Source of the DNA: Deinandra increscens subsp. villosa
Taxonomy: Eukaryota; Streptophyta; Magnoliopsida; Asterales; Asteraceae
DNA: 64,000 nt
Reading direction: 5' to 3'
NCBI GenBank assembly: GCA_039602395.1
Contig: JBCNJP010000019.1
Location: forward strand, 764,265 to 828,264
Shown: in pieces, positions 10,341 through 22,038 of the stretch
Numbering within the stretch: position 1 is the first letter of the stretch
Layout of the letters: each line of letters starts with the position of its first letter
Notes under the pieces: model-generated
What the model was told of the DNA's origin: nothing
Databases searched by the model: none
The model's input: the letters and a program-made list of their open reading frames with translations, nothing else
Translations under genes and position numbers: made by a program

Positions 10341-11947
10341 CTAGTTTAAACTTTGCTTTCATCACAAAAACACCACCTCCAACTTCAACTGTTGTTTCAA
10401 GTTTCAACTAGAACACTGTATTATCTTCATAAATGATTTCGTTAACAATTATAAATAAGTAATGTGTTTCTATCTATATTTTATTAAATATTAACGTGTT
10501 TAATTGAATTATGATGATATTTTAAGTTCTTAGAACATTTTTAAAATACATGACTTAATAAAATCGGAGATGAAATCGTATAATCATAGCATTTTTATGT
10601 AAAAACGTGAAAATAAATCCAACAACAAACCTAGCATATAGTTATTGGGTTAACTCGATACCCATAGAACTTTTGTTGTTATTACACATGCGATCAAATC
10701 TTGATTGACCTCCAATAAAATTTTGTCACCAACCCTTATGATTTTTTTTACTCCAGCAACTATGAAATTATTAAAGGACTTTGACTTGTTATGATTTTCA
10801 TATTAACAAAATTCCTAATTTTATCACATTCATTAGCATTAAATTTGAACGATGTTTTTATTGTCTTATTCTCGTATCTTTTATTTGGTGAAAGATGTTG
10901 TGGTATTAAAAGTGAAACAATTTTATAACAATTATAAGATATAGAACTTCAAATTTTGCATATACCAAACAATTAATTTTGTCTTGTTTTCATCCCATCC
11001 GACTCGACCTGGACCGAAAAACCTGATATTAGTGATAGACAAACGGACATTCATATCGTAACACCATAAACTTCATACACCAATGAAAATTCTCTAGGCC
11101 CGTCAATGAATATATTGGTTTTTTTCCCTTTTAGATTTATTGGTCCAAGAGACCACCGTTTAACGACAGTCGTTGATCTTTTTATCTCTTTCTTATTGGA
11201 TCTACGGATCTCATCACTCGATCTACGAATCAAGTGATCGCCGTTGACAACAATCACCGGCTTTTCTTTTTCGATCTACGAAACTCGTCTCTTGATATAC
11301 GTATACACGAGACCACTAATTACCAACCATGCCACCGTCTTTCGGAATACAGTCCTAAACTATGCCGGCCCACAACTGCGTTGTAGACTTTTGCTAGAGG
11401 ACTACGGGATCTCTGAAATTGAAAATTATAATTTGGTACATTCAAACACACTATGGATTCGTTGATAGAAGATTGAGGTTTTGAGTCAAGAACCGAAATT
11501 GAAGCCATTCTTTTTAGTTATCATTATATTTATGTTTTACTGTTTATCATTCTTTAGCATCTAATTCTCTACCGCTACGACTACGGTCTGGGTCGGCTCC
11601 TGTCAGTAGTCGTCTGAGTTCGGGTCCGGTCGTTGCGGTCCAGAGTCGAGTCCGGTCGATCTGGTTTGGGCGGCGGCTCCGGTCCCCAGTTAGTGTGATA
11701 GCATTTATCTGTGTGGAAGAAATGTGAAATTCTTTATTATTATAAATGAATGTGAAATCCATCAAATAGAGAAATTTGATGGAATTTAATCAAATTAATT
11801 ACAATTTCAATTCTTTTATCAACCAAATACATAAAAATGAAATTCAAATTTCAATTTCATCAAATTTCATGAACTAAACACATTATAAAATTAAATTCAA
11901 ATTTAAATCCCATAAGTTCTTACTAACCAAACATGCTCTAGGAGTCT
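10341..11947. other. intergenic DNA, no gene recognised
   Basis: AT-rich sequence. About 10702-10806 repeats the segment at 3813-3912. A GC-rich patch at about 11570-11690 repeats GTCCGGTCG/GGGTCGG-like words but gives no credible protein. Confidence 0.5.
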
Positions 11948-12070
11948 TTAGGCTATCCGTAATGGTGGGGTGAAAGGGGGGAGGGGGGGGGGTTATAGCA
12001 GCCATAGCGCCCCACCGTAATGGTGGTAGCGCCCATGGCGCCAGTGGAGAGGCTTTTGGACACGGGGAAG

Positions 12071-12763
12071 CAGGGGCGGAACTAGAAAAGTTTTTTAGAG
12101 GGTCCATAAATTTTTTTACGGAGTCACTAGTTTTAGATGGTTGGTTACAGACGCGCGTTGCAGCACGACATTGTGAGTAAATAAAAATAACCGATTAAAA
12201 AAATTCTACATGATTTGATAAAAAAAAAAATTTGTGCCGTAACATTGACAACGATATAATAGGAAAAAAAAATACTAGTAAATGGCTAAAAATGAAGAGA
12301 AAACAAAAAGTAACGCGTGAAAAAAAATATAATATGACAAAATGTTTGCCTATTAATAAAAATCTATATTTTAATATATTGTAATATTGCATTATAAAAA
12401 AGGTCTATGATGAATGTATTTGAAAAAAAAAACAGGGCCTATAATGAAAGTAAATAAAAAAGAGGTGAAAAATAAAGTACCATCATTTACTCTCTCATTT
12501 ATAATACTAAAATTAATAAAGAAAGCTAGGAAAAATGAAAAGTGGTTGAGCACAAGATTTGAACTTGCACCCCTTCAAAATCAAACAAGGGATCTTACCA
12601 CTAGGCTAGTTGTTTTCTTTGTTTTATTTTCACAAACTGGGTATTTATTAACTCCTCTTCACAATTTTTTTTAATAAAAAAACCGTTCACATAATTTTCA
12701 CTTTGCGTACGAAGTTGAGGGGGTCCACGGGGACCCCCTGGGCCTACATTAGGTCCGCCCCTG
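12071..12763. mobile_element. non-autonomous hAT element with 8-bp TSD
   Basis: The ends CAGGGGCGGAACT and (minus strand) CAGGGGCGGACCT form inverted repeats. An identical 8-bp CGGGGAAG flanks them at 12063-12070 and 12764-12771. These are hAT features. There is no transposase. A tRNA-like segment lies inside on the minus strand (12541-12620). Confidence 0.85.
12541..12620 (-). repeat. tRNA-like (SINE-type) segment inside the hAT element
   Basis: On the minus strand an A-box-like TAGCCTAGTGG (12598-12608) precedes a B-box-like AGTTCAAATC (12556-12565). The spacing suits a polymerase III promoter. No target duplication was found, so this may be a tRNA-related piece incorporated into the hAT family and not a separate SINE insertion. 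Confidence 0.5.
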
Positions 12764-12895
12764 CGGGGAAGGCATTAAGAACATGACGCTGGAGGGGGGA
12801 TTTGATGAAGATGGCGCCCCTGGAGGCAGTATAAGGGCGTTATAGGGGCGTCATCTTGCACTTTTTTACATGATAACATCCCATTACAACTATAC

Positions 12896-14878
12896 TAATC
12901 AAGTATATTACATGTATAATACACTATTTGTAATATTACTTTTGTTTGAAGCATTTGGTCAAAGATTATTTGTCATTATCTCATTATTCTACCCAACCGC
13001 TAGACTATGTATAAAGCTAGTTTCTTAAGATGAGAAGGAGTTCATTCTACCCAACCACTGGACTATATATAAAGCTAGTTTCTTAAGATGAGGAGGAGTT
13101 CATGTTTAGGTTAGAATGTGATAATAGTCTTAAATTAACTCGATCCATTGTTTTCAAAAGCATATATAGTTATGTTATTATTCTTTTGTCAGTCCATGAT
13201 TGTAATATACCAACATTGATTTCGTAATCCATTTACAAGTCAACTTCCGAAGACAAATATTTTAGATAAATGTCAACTATGTATATATATATTATATATG
13301 TAACAAAGTCAGTCTTTTAAAATAATAACTAAGTCAACCTTATAAAATCATTTCGTATTATTTATTTATTTATATGACGTTAAGCAAATGGAGTATTCTG
13401 ATCAATTTTATTTGATTTTTTAAGAGTAACATTTATAATATTTCTACAGAAAATTATCAATAACGTGCTATATGTAAGATCCTAACCTAAAATATTTTTA
13501 CATGGGGTATATCACTTATCGTCAAGATGTCTCATTGTGTACATCAATTTTATTAAGTTAGTTACACAAACGGTCCATATGGCTTGGTTACTAACTTTTC
13601 TAAGTAACAAGTTTGAGATCTATGATTTAAATTTTGTAACGTGTTTAGGTGTATATTCTAACTTCTGATAACACATCTTTTAAATTAAAGGGTATTTCAA
13701 TTATTTTACATCAATAGGACTAATTATACAACTTGTTAAAAATTAATGGGCATTTATATAAACTGGAGGCTAGGGGTGTAAACTTCTGATACGTCTTGAA
13801 AACCTTACACGAACCCAACTCGAAAACCTCACAGGTTAGGGTTTAGTATAAATGAGTCCGGGTCAGTTTGGGTCGAACATACAAACCCATTTATCTAAAC
13901 GGGCCGTGTTCGTGTCAACCTATCGGGATGACTCGTTTAACTCATTTATTTCATATTTTATATTTCTAAATAAGTTTTATGTTTGTACCAAATATGTTAT
14001 GTTGCCCAAACTACAGGGAACATCAATGTAATTAACTCGATTATTTGATGTTGAGTAAGATAATAAGAAACACACAGGGCAAATGCGGTGCTCGAATCTC
14101 TAATATCCCTGGCTTGTAGGATATCTAGCCATTTGAGCCTAGCTCTGTAAGCATTTTTACAATGTAGTTTTGTAAGAGGGAATGTTTCATCTTGGGTGTT
14201 GGGCCACTTGAACATGATTTACGACACTTTGAAGAGGAAAAGCATGTAAATCGTGTTTGATATTTTAGTGTAATATAAGGTTGTGTATGACCTTCAAACA
14301 AGAGTGCAAACATGTTTGAAGTTAATTTATCAAGACTAACAGATCGAGTAATAGTGGATCCAAGGGGTAGACCCTGAGGTTGATGTAGTTATCTATAATT
14401 TTGGTCCAAGAATGTCATTATTGAATATGGAAGGGCAAAAGATGTAATTATTTAAAATTCCAAATAGATAACTGCTATGTAGTTATCTATACGTTTCTCT
14501 CTAATTTAAATACACCCTGATTGTACGAATTACAAAGAAAATGAAATTTCATACTTAAATCTTGTACCCAAATATTTCCATCTCAAAGTCTCTAACACGA
14601 TTTCAGATATATCCAAGTGTTCTTTATTGAATCCAAAATCCAGAGCAATTTCTTCTCTAATGTAGACGCAATTAAGCGTGGAATCAGGATCTCTAATAAT
14701 TTACATTAATTTACATCTTGTTATCTCAATTTTTTGAATACTTAAAGGGGTTGGTTATTCAAGTTGTTTGTTAGGATTAGGGTTTAGTTTCTATATAATT
14801 TTGTTTGCTGCCGTCTATGTTATTTTTAATTTTTTTCTAATGATTTAAAATAATATTTATGTGGAATTCTCAATTGAA
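12896..14878. other. intergenic DNA with hAT end fragment
   Basis: No gene. A 50-60-bp segment (CTAGACTATGTATAAAGC / CTGGACTATATATAAAGC) is tandemly repeated at about 12995-13100. Near 13775 CTAGGGGTGTAAAC begins a GGGTCGAAC-rich patch typical of a hAT end, without a matching second end. Confidence 0.45.
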
Positions 14879-14884
14879 ATTTGT

Positions 14885-14892
14885 CTATAAAT
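14885..14892 (+). promoter_or_regulatory. TATA box of the CLE gene
   Basis: TATAAATA about 90 bp before the start codon, the usual position for a plant core promoter with a short leader. Confidence 0.5.
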
Positions 14893-14978
14893 AAACTTGT
14901 TCAACTACCTGAAACCACATTCCTTTTCGAAGATCTTTAACATTCTTCGTTCTTTCATCCTCTTATCTAACTAATAAA

Positions 14979-15221
14979 ATGAAGAATCAAATTTCTATCC
15001 TGCTCATGCTCACGATCCTGCTTGTGGCATCAGTACGCGAGTCAAGTTGCAGAAACATTGTTATTCGTCCGGTGAATGAAGAAAAAATACGTGCCAGATT
15101 CATTTCAACATTTAAACGTTATTTTAACGTCAACCCAAAACTTGCAACCGGAGAGTATCAGCCAACTCACCTGGTGTCACGCCGGCTCGTCCCTTGTGGA
15201 CCGAACCCGCTTCATAACTGA
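14979..15221 (+). CDS. CLE: CLE family signalling peptide precursor
   Basis: An 80-residue precursor. Residues 1-24 form a hydrophobic signal peptide (LLMLTILLVASV core). A basic variable region follows, and the protein ends exactly in a 12-residue CLE motif, RLVPCGPNPLHN. CLE peptides are cut out in the secretory path, hydroxylated on Pro, and bind CLV1/BAM-type LRR receptor kinases to control meristem, vascular and stomatal divisions. The motif equals the CLE9/CLE10 peptide (RLVPSGPNPLHN) except for Cys instead of Ser at position 5, a one-base change. It is a single exon with a TATA box 90 bp upstream, normal for the family. Pro4, Gly6, Pro7, Pro9 and His11 are all kept, so a functional gene is likely. 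Confidence 0.93.
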   Translation: MKNQISILLMLTILLVASVRESSCRNIVIRPVNEEKIRARFISTFKRYFNVNPKLATGEYQPTHLVSRRLVPCGPNPLHN

Positions 15222-15224
15222 CCA

Positions 15225-15509
15225 TGGTTTGGGTAAGCTTTTATAAAGCGACGATACACATATGTTTTTCTTTGGTTTTAAATATATATATCATGAGTAA
15301 ATGTTGTCCATTGCTATGATGCTTTAAAATACGTTTATATTAATGGCAAATGGCTTACAAATATTATGTATTAAATGTAAAGAAATTACTTGACTTGTAT
15401 GTGGGAGGTCTCGACGGATTAAATATTTGTAAGCAAATAAAATAAATTGTGGTGTATGTTTCATGCTATTCATAATTTCATACATGATCAAAAAGCCGCT
15501 GTTTTTTTT
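15225..15509. other. 3' flank of the CLE gene
   Basis: AT-rich, presumably 3' UTR and spacer. No feature recognised. Confidence 0.4.
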
Positions 15510-17036
15510 TTTGGATAAACACGAAAATGACCATTGTTGACCTTGACTTTTGTTAAATGAATCTTTGAATTTGTTTTTGCCAAAATGACCTTAACTTTGC
15601 TTTAATGATTATTAAAAAAATGATTAGCCAAAGTTATATATCTAGTTGCAAACTTTAGTCGGATAGGAGAGAGAAAACAAATCACAAAATATATGAACAC
15701 TCTATTAATTTTTTAAATGATCACAAATCCTCCATAACCAAACGAATCAAAAAATTAAATGCAAGATTGTGCTCGAAGTTGAAAACTGAATCAAATAAGA
15801 TCCATATTGACGTGGTTTGGAGATGATATGAAATTAAGCAAGAACTGTTCTTCGTGAAGCTCCTTCAACTCCGGCGACTGAGACTGATCAGAATCAATTG
15901 TTCTTCGTGAAGCTCCTTCAAACTCCGGCGACTGAGACTGATCAGAATCGAGACACCTGCACATACTCCAGTTGATTAATCGTGTTCCGGCTGAACATCG
16001 ATTAACGGCTAAAACCTTATACCAAAAAAACTATATTCCGGTTCAACCGGTTCCGAGAGAAGTCATAATCGTGGGAACACTTGTTCCGGTTGAACTTCTT
16101 TTTTCCGACAGAAGTTTTCCAAGAGAATTAGCCACTTCCAACACATATTAGTTCCGAGAGAACTATACCGGAAGAACATGATCGTTCCGGAAGAAGTGAC
16201 CAGAAATGAACACAAAAGGTTTTCCGGTAGAACATTGAACTTCCGGGAGAAGTTCTCACGGTACCTTAGTTCTGCCGGAAATAGTTATCTCGGAACTTTT
16301 CTGTCGGAGGGGTTCTCACGGAAGAAATGACCAACTAAGCTAAATATGTGAAAAAAATTATAAAAGAAATGACCAACTGAACTTTTCTGTCGGAACTTTT
16401 CTGTCATATGGGGAGGATGTATGAACTTAATTATATATTAATTGTTCCTTTTAATTAATTATAATCGGTTCTTTCTTTTATAATTTTTTTCACACATTTA
16501 GCTCAGTTGGTCATTGCTTCCGTGAGAACCCCTCCGTCAGAAAAGTTCCGAGATAACTATTTCCGGCAGAACTAAGTCACCGTGAGAACTTCTCCCGGAA
16601 GTTCAATGTTCTACCGGAAAACCTTCTGTGTTCATTTCTGGTTACCGGAGTTTTGAGTTCTTGAAAACTCAACATGAACTAGTTCTTGCTTAATTTCATA
16701 TCATCGCCAAACCACGTCAATATGGATCTTATTTGATTCAGTTTTCAATTTCGAGCATAATCTTGCATTTAATTTTATGATTCGTTTGGTTATGGAGGAT
16801 TTGTGATCATTCAAAAAATTAATAGAGTGTTCATATATTTTGTGATTTGTTTTCTCTCTCCTATCCGACTAAAGTTTGCAACTGGATAACTAATTTTGGC
16901 TAACAATGGTCATTTTGGATGATAACAATTTTCAAAAGATCATTAAAGCAAAGTCAAGGTCATTTTGGCAAAAAAAAAATCAAAGGATCATTTAACAAAA
17001 GTCAAGGTCAACAATGGTCATTTTCGTGTTTTTCCC
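15510..17036. mobile_element. foldback (long inverted repeat) element, possibly MULE-type
   Basis: The outer arms, about 15514-15846 and 16682-17034, are inverted copies of each other. An inner pair, about 16200-16375 and 16470-16645, also matches. Spacers are small (about 90 bp at the centre), and there is an extra roughly 350 bp in the left arm only, which contains a tandem duplication of GTTCTTCGTGAAGCTCCTTC. The inner arms are rich in TTCCGG/CCGGAA words. Very long terminal inverted repeats suggest a Mutator-like or foldback element. T-runs border both ends, so a 9-bp target duplication cannot be proven. No protein is encoded. A transcript would fold into a long hairpin. Confidence 0.75.
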
Positions 17037-17684
17037 TTTTTTTTCGTATAATTTTAAATTGAGCCCTTGAAATTTAATAAGTTACGGGTTTTTTTTTTAC
17101 AATATCAATTTGTTTATTTTTTAATTTTACCCTACAATATGTTAGGAATTCTGAATCGAACTTAGATTATCTGAGAGTCGCGATTCGCGAATTGCTTTCA
17201 GATTGAAATTATTCAATGGTTCACTTGAATACTTAATAAGATAAAACTCATATTACATTGAGATCGAGAACAAAGAAGACATTCGTGATTAGTTTCGAAT
17301 CATATCATGACCAATTACGTATGTGAAGTCTTAGAGCCCCATCCATAAAAGACTACCATGGTAGTTTATCAATTTAGAATATAATATTGACAAAGGTGTC
17401 AAATTTTCAAAAAGTATTAAATTTGATGCATTTTATCTGAATATATCATCGATACAAGCGTGCATCCCATACTTCCAGACTTGTTTGATGTATATCATAA
17501 TTGTCATTTGTCAAAATCAATCCAATTACACTAAAATAGCAACACAATATTGATTCACACCCGTCACTAACACAATGTCAAAGAGGAACTTCAAAGAAAA
17601 GGCATTTCACTACAAAATTCATCATGCATATGGTGCTCTTCCGCAAAAGAATCCTCAAACCATTTACTATGTAACTCTCGTTTT
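17037..17684. other. intergenic DNA
   Basis: AT-rich, no gene or repeat recognised. Confidence 0.4.
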
Positions 17685-17940
17685 TATTGAAATGTATTAA
17701 ATTAGGGTTAGTTAGTATGAGCCCACGGGCCCACTAGGTATCTAGGGTTTATAATATTCTCTATATAATGTAACATTGATTATATACTCAATAAGATCAT
17801 CCTGTTATTCAGAATAACAATAACAGGATGATCTTATTGAATAATCAAGATTACATTATATAGAGAATATTATAAACCCTAGATACCTAGTGGGTCCGTG
17901 GGCTCATACTAACTAACCCTAATTTAATACATTCCAATAC
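17685..17940. repeat. head-to-head pair of copia LTR ends (near-perfect palindrome)
   Basis: About 125 bp (17685-17809) is repeated in inverted orientation at 17818-17940, with fewer than 10 bp between. Just outside the right arm, minus-strand CTGCGGGGGGAGTATTGGAA looks like a copia polypurine tract followed by the LTR start. The arms therefore appear to be the beginnings of two copia LTRs facing each other. About 18000-18720 would then be the 3' internal part of the minus-strand element. Confidence 0.6.
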
Positions 17941-18017
17941 TCCCCCCGCAGTCAGAGCGGGAGAAATCAGACGGGAAAGACTGACAAGTAATAAAAACAT
18001 AAATATACTAATAAAGA

Positions 18018-18720
18018 CTAAAATATACTAGCTTCAATCTCGATTCTTGACCCGTAAGTCCAAAATTCTGCAAACGGCTCAGAACAGCTGCATCGCTGAA
18101 AAAACTCAGCTTCAGTTTCTTTCACGACTAAATCCGTTTTTTTATCGATTTTCCAAAAGCGGTATCTCAGATCCGTAGCTCGGGAGATGAAATCTTTAGA
18201 TCTAATTGAAAAAGAAAAATGGTGAAAGCCGATGACCGTGGTCAACCGACATACTTTAGAAACGAGAAAAGCAAGAAAAAAAAAAGAAAAAAAAAATCGA
18301 TTAAACCGTGTTTGGATCGGTAGCAGCGGACCGTGGTCTGGTGAGAGAAGACGAGCAAAAAAAAAAAGAGAGAGAGAGATAAACGCATGACGAAGACCGG
18401 TGATCATGATCAAACGACGGTCTCTTTAAAACAGAGGGAAGAAAAGACCCCCCAAAAAAAAATCAAACCATTATTGGATCTACTTAGATTGATAACTGAT
18501 TGTGAACCAGTAAGAGATGTGATGACAAGTAACGGGTGGACGAAGAAGATTGGGACAAACGGAGATCAGAGGGTTAAAGAAAACCGCCATGGTGCTAAAC
18601 CAAAAGTATATACAAAATGTACCGATCAATCCTCGAGCCAGAAATCAAATCCGAGTCACCCTCTCAAAGTGATAGCGGGGGCTACTATTTGGAATCTTTA
18701 GAAGGCGTGTAACAAAAAGG
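18018..18720 (-). other. putative copia internal non-coding region
   Basis: Lies directly behind the polypurine tract of the minus-strand LTR end. A 131-residue open frame (18018-18413) has no recognisable domain and is probably chance. No integrase, RT or RNase H motif is visible. Confidence 0.3.
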
Positions 18721-19483
18721 AGTTTGAAGACTGGAACACCCACTCTAGACTGAAGCATAGAGCAAAATCTCTTGACCTTAACTTGTAGTACATGTACTCA
18801 GTTTATTTTATTTAATCTCTTTTGTATCTTGTGTTCTTTAGCTTCTCACTAGTTGGGTTTTCAAAATTATTTGCGGTTAAAAAATAATGTTGTTATTATA
18901 AACTAGGAGAACATCCTATGTCTTTTTTGTTTGTTTAGTGTAATTCTAAGGTAGGATGAGGGTTTGAGTTTGATTACAACTAATTGTTAGTTTGATAACA
19001 ACCAATTGTTATGTATCTTATGGTTGTCTTACAGGTTAATATACAACTAATTTACAGGCTTTTACCTTGTGATCCACAAGATTTGAATCGTAAATCTCAT
19101 AATTGAAAGACCGAGCTATGTCAAAGCCTTTCTCATAAGTGTGAGGAATCTCTGTGAATTAATGTTTTTGGTACTACAGTTTTAAAAATTAAGTTGCGCA
19201 AAAAATCTTTCTCATGTGGTGAAGAGCCGACATCGAGACACCAAACTTTTGCCTCTTGATATGTGTTGTTGAAAAGTTATCTGATGTAATCTAGTATGAG
19301 AAATAATTTAAATAACAAGATGTAATTTAGTATGAGAAACAGTTTAAACAACAAGACTATAATATTGTCAGCTTAAATCATGGCGGTTTAGTTTTTCTTT
19401 AGGGTAAATTTGTTAATTTTGAATAAGTAAGTTAAAAACTCTACTATTTATTTTTTAGGGTTGTGTTCTATAGAAAACCAATA
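18721..19483. other. intergenic DNA, weak tRNA-like relic
   Basis: On the minus strand around 19075-19125 ACATAGCTCGGTC and CGATTCAAATC resemble polymerase III A and B boxes, so this could be an old SINE. Nothing else recognised. Confidence 0.3.
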
Positions 19484-20120
19484 TTTTACAAAAAAAAATG
19501 ATTTTTTTTCAGAAATAGTTTCTTTCTATAAAATCTTTTCAAAAATAGGAAATTTTTATTTTTTTTACATTTATAGTAATTTCGCAGTTGTGAACTGCGA
19601 AATCAGGTTCGGGATTTTGGTTCGGATTGTGGAATCTTGCCATGTCAGTACACTTAGCAGTTGAGAACTACGAATTCATTAAAAAAAAACAATTCGCAGT
19701 TAGGACTTGCGAATCAACAAAAGTAAACATATTTCGCATTTACCAACTGCGAATTGTCAGTATACTTATATTTTTGTTGGTTCTTTGCATTCAAGACCAA
19801 CAATTATTGTTTGTTTGGTTTTCGTTCAAAAAAATATTCTTTACTTACAAATGGCGTTTGGCACCTGCGAAGTAGGGTTTAATGAAGCTGAATTCGCAGT
19901 TAGCAAATGCGAATTTGTTTTTTTCTGACATTTAACAGTTGCCAACTGCGAAATGGGTGACATGGCTAACCCATCCAAGATTCTCTACTCCGAACCTGAA
20001 TCCCGATCCTAAATTCGTAGTTCCCAACTGCGAAATTACTATAAATGTAAAAAAGAAAAAAAATCCTATTTTTGAAAAGATTTTATAGAAAACAACTTTT
20101 TTTGAAAAAAAAATTCAAAA
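19484..20120. mobile_element. inverted-repeat element built of repeated small palindromes
   Basis: Outer arms of about 90 bp (around 19515-19603 and 20011-20100) are inverted copies sharing CTATAAAATCTTTTCAAAAA and a following T-rich block. Inside and at the arm ends are about eight imperfect palindromes of the form TTCGCAGTT-nnn-AACTGCGAA, at 19579-19603, 19656-19676, 19691-19714, 19731-19754, 19851-19872 (weak), 19891-19914, 19931-19953 and 20011-20035. No protein is encoded. I do not recognise the family. The palindromes could be transposase sites or hairpins in RNA. Confidence 0.7.
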
Positions 20121-21380
20121 AAAAAAAACCAAAAAACAAAAAAAAAATATTATTTTTTAATTTTTTTTATATGCTTCTTTCATGATTTTAAGAATACTGA
20201 AAAAAGAAAAAACTTTAAAAACATTTTCGAGTTGTTTTTAAAAAATAAAATAAAATTCGGATTTTAGCTTAAAATTAATAATGCACTATGCAACAATAAT
20301 ATAAAATTGGTTTATGAATGCTAATTCTTTGTTTTTTACATTATTCGCATAAACCACGTCCATATTTAAATAAATTTTTTTCTTTTTAAGTAGTTTTAAT
20401 TATAATGCATTATGCAATACTATTAGTACTATTGCATGATACACTAATAAAAAATCAATAAACTTTTTATTTTTTAAATTTTTTTCCCATAAATAAAGCT
20501 AATAAAATTCTAGACTTTTTGATGTACAATTTATTACTATATTTCAAAAATACAATTCAACATTATATTTAATACAGAATCTTTCAAAATGTATAATTAA
20601 AATTACATTTTAATACACGATTAAATAATTTATTTCATGTGAACAAATTAATATCTATACAAAATCAATAAAAATAATTATCATTCATGTGAACAATATT
20701 CGTTGTAAACAATTTAATTATTTGATATTGTTGTGTTGCTTAATTTTAGTTTGGTTGAGTTTTATTGATGTCTTTACAATGTTCTTTTTGCTTTTTACAT
20801 TTATATACATATTTATTATTCTATTTGATATGCATTAAGATTAATATATTAATTATTTAAGAAAGTTGTCATTGTTATACTTCATAATGTTGCGAGTTTA
20901 TTCTATTTAAATTTTTTCTCTATTATTCACTATAATGGTCAATAAATACTTCATTTTAGTTAACAACTATAAGATAACTATTTGATATGCTTTAACAATT
21001 AAAATGATCGTGTCGGTGGTTCTGCTGTTTTATAAAGGCAGGTTTGAAACATTGCAACATTGGTTGGTAAAATGTCGACTATATAACCTAAAATACAACA
21101 TCAAATAAAAAAATTTAGATCGGTAAAAAATGATTACTTTTATTGGATCTATTACTAGATAAATAAAATTCATATTGCCATAGTTCTTAAATTTGGACGA
21201 ACTCAACTCTGGTTTAACCACAAAAATTGATAACATATGTCATTCATAATTTTCAAACATCTTAATCATTTTTTTTTGTATTGATCTCAACTTATGAACT
21301 CAATATTCAACTCGTGTATTACACACGGGTTACTATCCTAGTTATTAATATATGAAGAAATTATGGAGAAAAAAAAAGTT
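20121..21380. other. very AT-rich intergenic DNA
   Basis: No gene, long homopolymer A/T runs, no repeat structure recognised. Confidence 0.45.
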
Positions 21381-22038
21381 GTTTTTTTGGTTTTCTAATT
21401 GCATCCGCTATACATGCGCCAAGAGGCGCCATATGCACCTTTAACGGCGCCAACATCCCCCCCCCCCCCCCCCCGCTTTGAAGACCGGCGCCATCCGGGT
21501 GCGCCAATGTTATGGCGCCCGTTGAAATGAATATGAATGTTGCCAACATTCAAAAAAGTAACCGTTGGGGACTTGATTTCATAAAAAAAATAAAAAAATT
21601 TATTACCTATTTTACCAACTCCACCATAAAAACCCACCTTTACTCACATTATTTACACATTTCTCTATCATTTTCTACTTCTTTCTTTCTTTAATCTAAT
21701 AAAAAACCATCATGAATCCCAACCAACCAAATCAAGATTCTTCAAGCAACACCTCACCCTTCAATCCAAACGTTCAACCATGGCATTTACCGATGTGTGT
21801 GTGTGTGGGGGGGGGGGGGGGGCAACCAAACCCGTTGTACACGGGTTAAGCACCTTCAAATGTCTACAACCCGGTCAACCGCAACCCCTCATTCTCAAAT
21901 TACGCTCAATGGGGGCAATTCCAACCCCATCCCGCTTTCTCCCCGACACCACCACCTACTCAATCACAACCTCAAACACCTAATCTCGATCAAGAAGATG
22001 ACGACGTGGGGGTTATTCCCGAGACCCAAGTGCCGGAG

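Larger units (their letters stand above)
11951..12895. mobile_element. degenerate Harbinger-type element hosting a hAT insertion
   Basis: The left end TTA|GGCTATCCGTAATGG matches the terminal repeats of the MITEs at 60.8 and 63.9 kb. The right end is diverged: the minus strand at about 12881-12895 reads GTATAGTTGTAATGG, and the flanking TTA is not conserved there. The interior repeats CATGGCGCC and GGCGTTATAGGGGCG-like words. It is interrupted by the hAT element at 12071-12763. Confidence 0.5.

Noticed and set aside
18018..18413. 131-residue minus-strand frame as a host gene
   Set aside because: Phe/Leu-rich from poly-A/T tracts, no domain, sits in probable copia 3' internal DNA.
19579..20035. 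CRISPR-like repeat array
   Set aside because: Plant nuclear DNA, unequal spacing, palindromic units of varying sequence and no cas genes.
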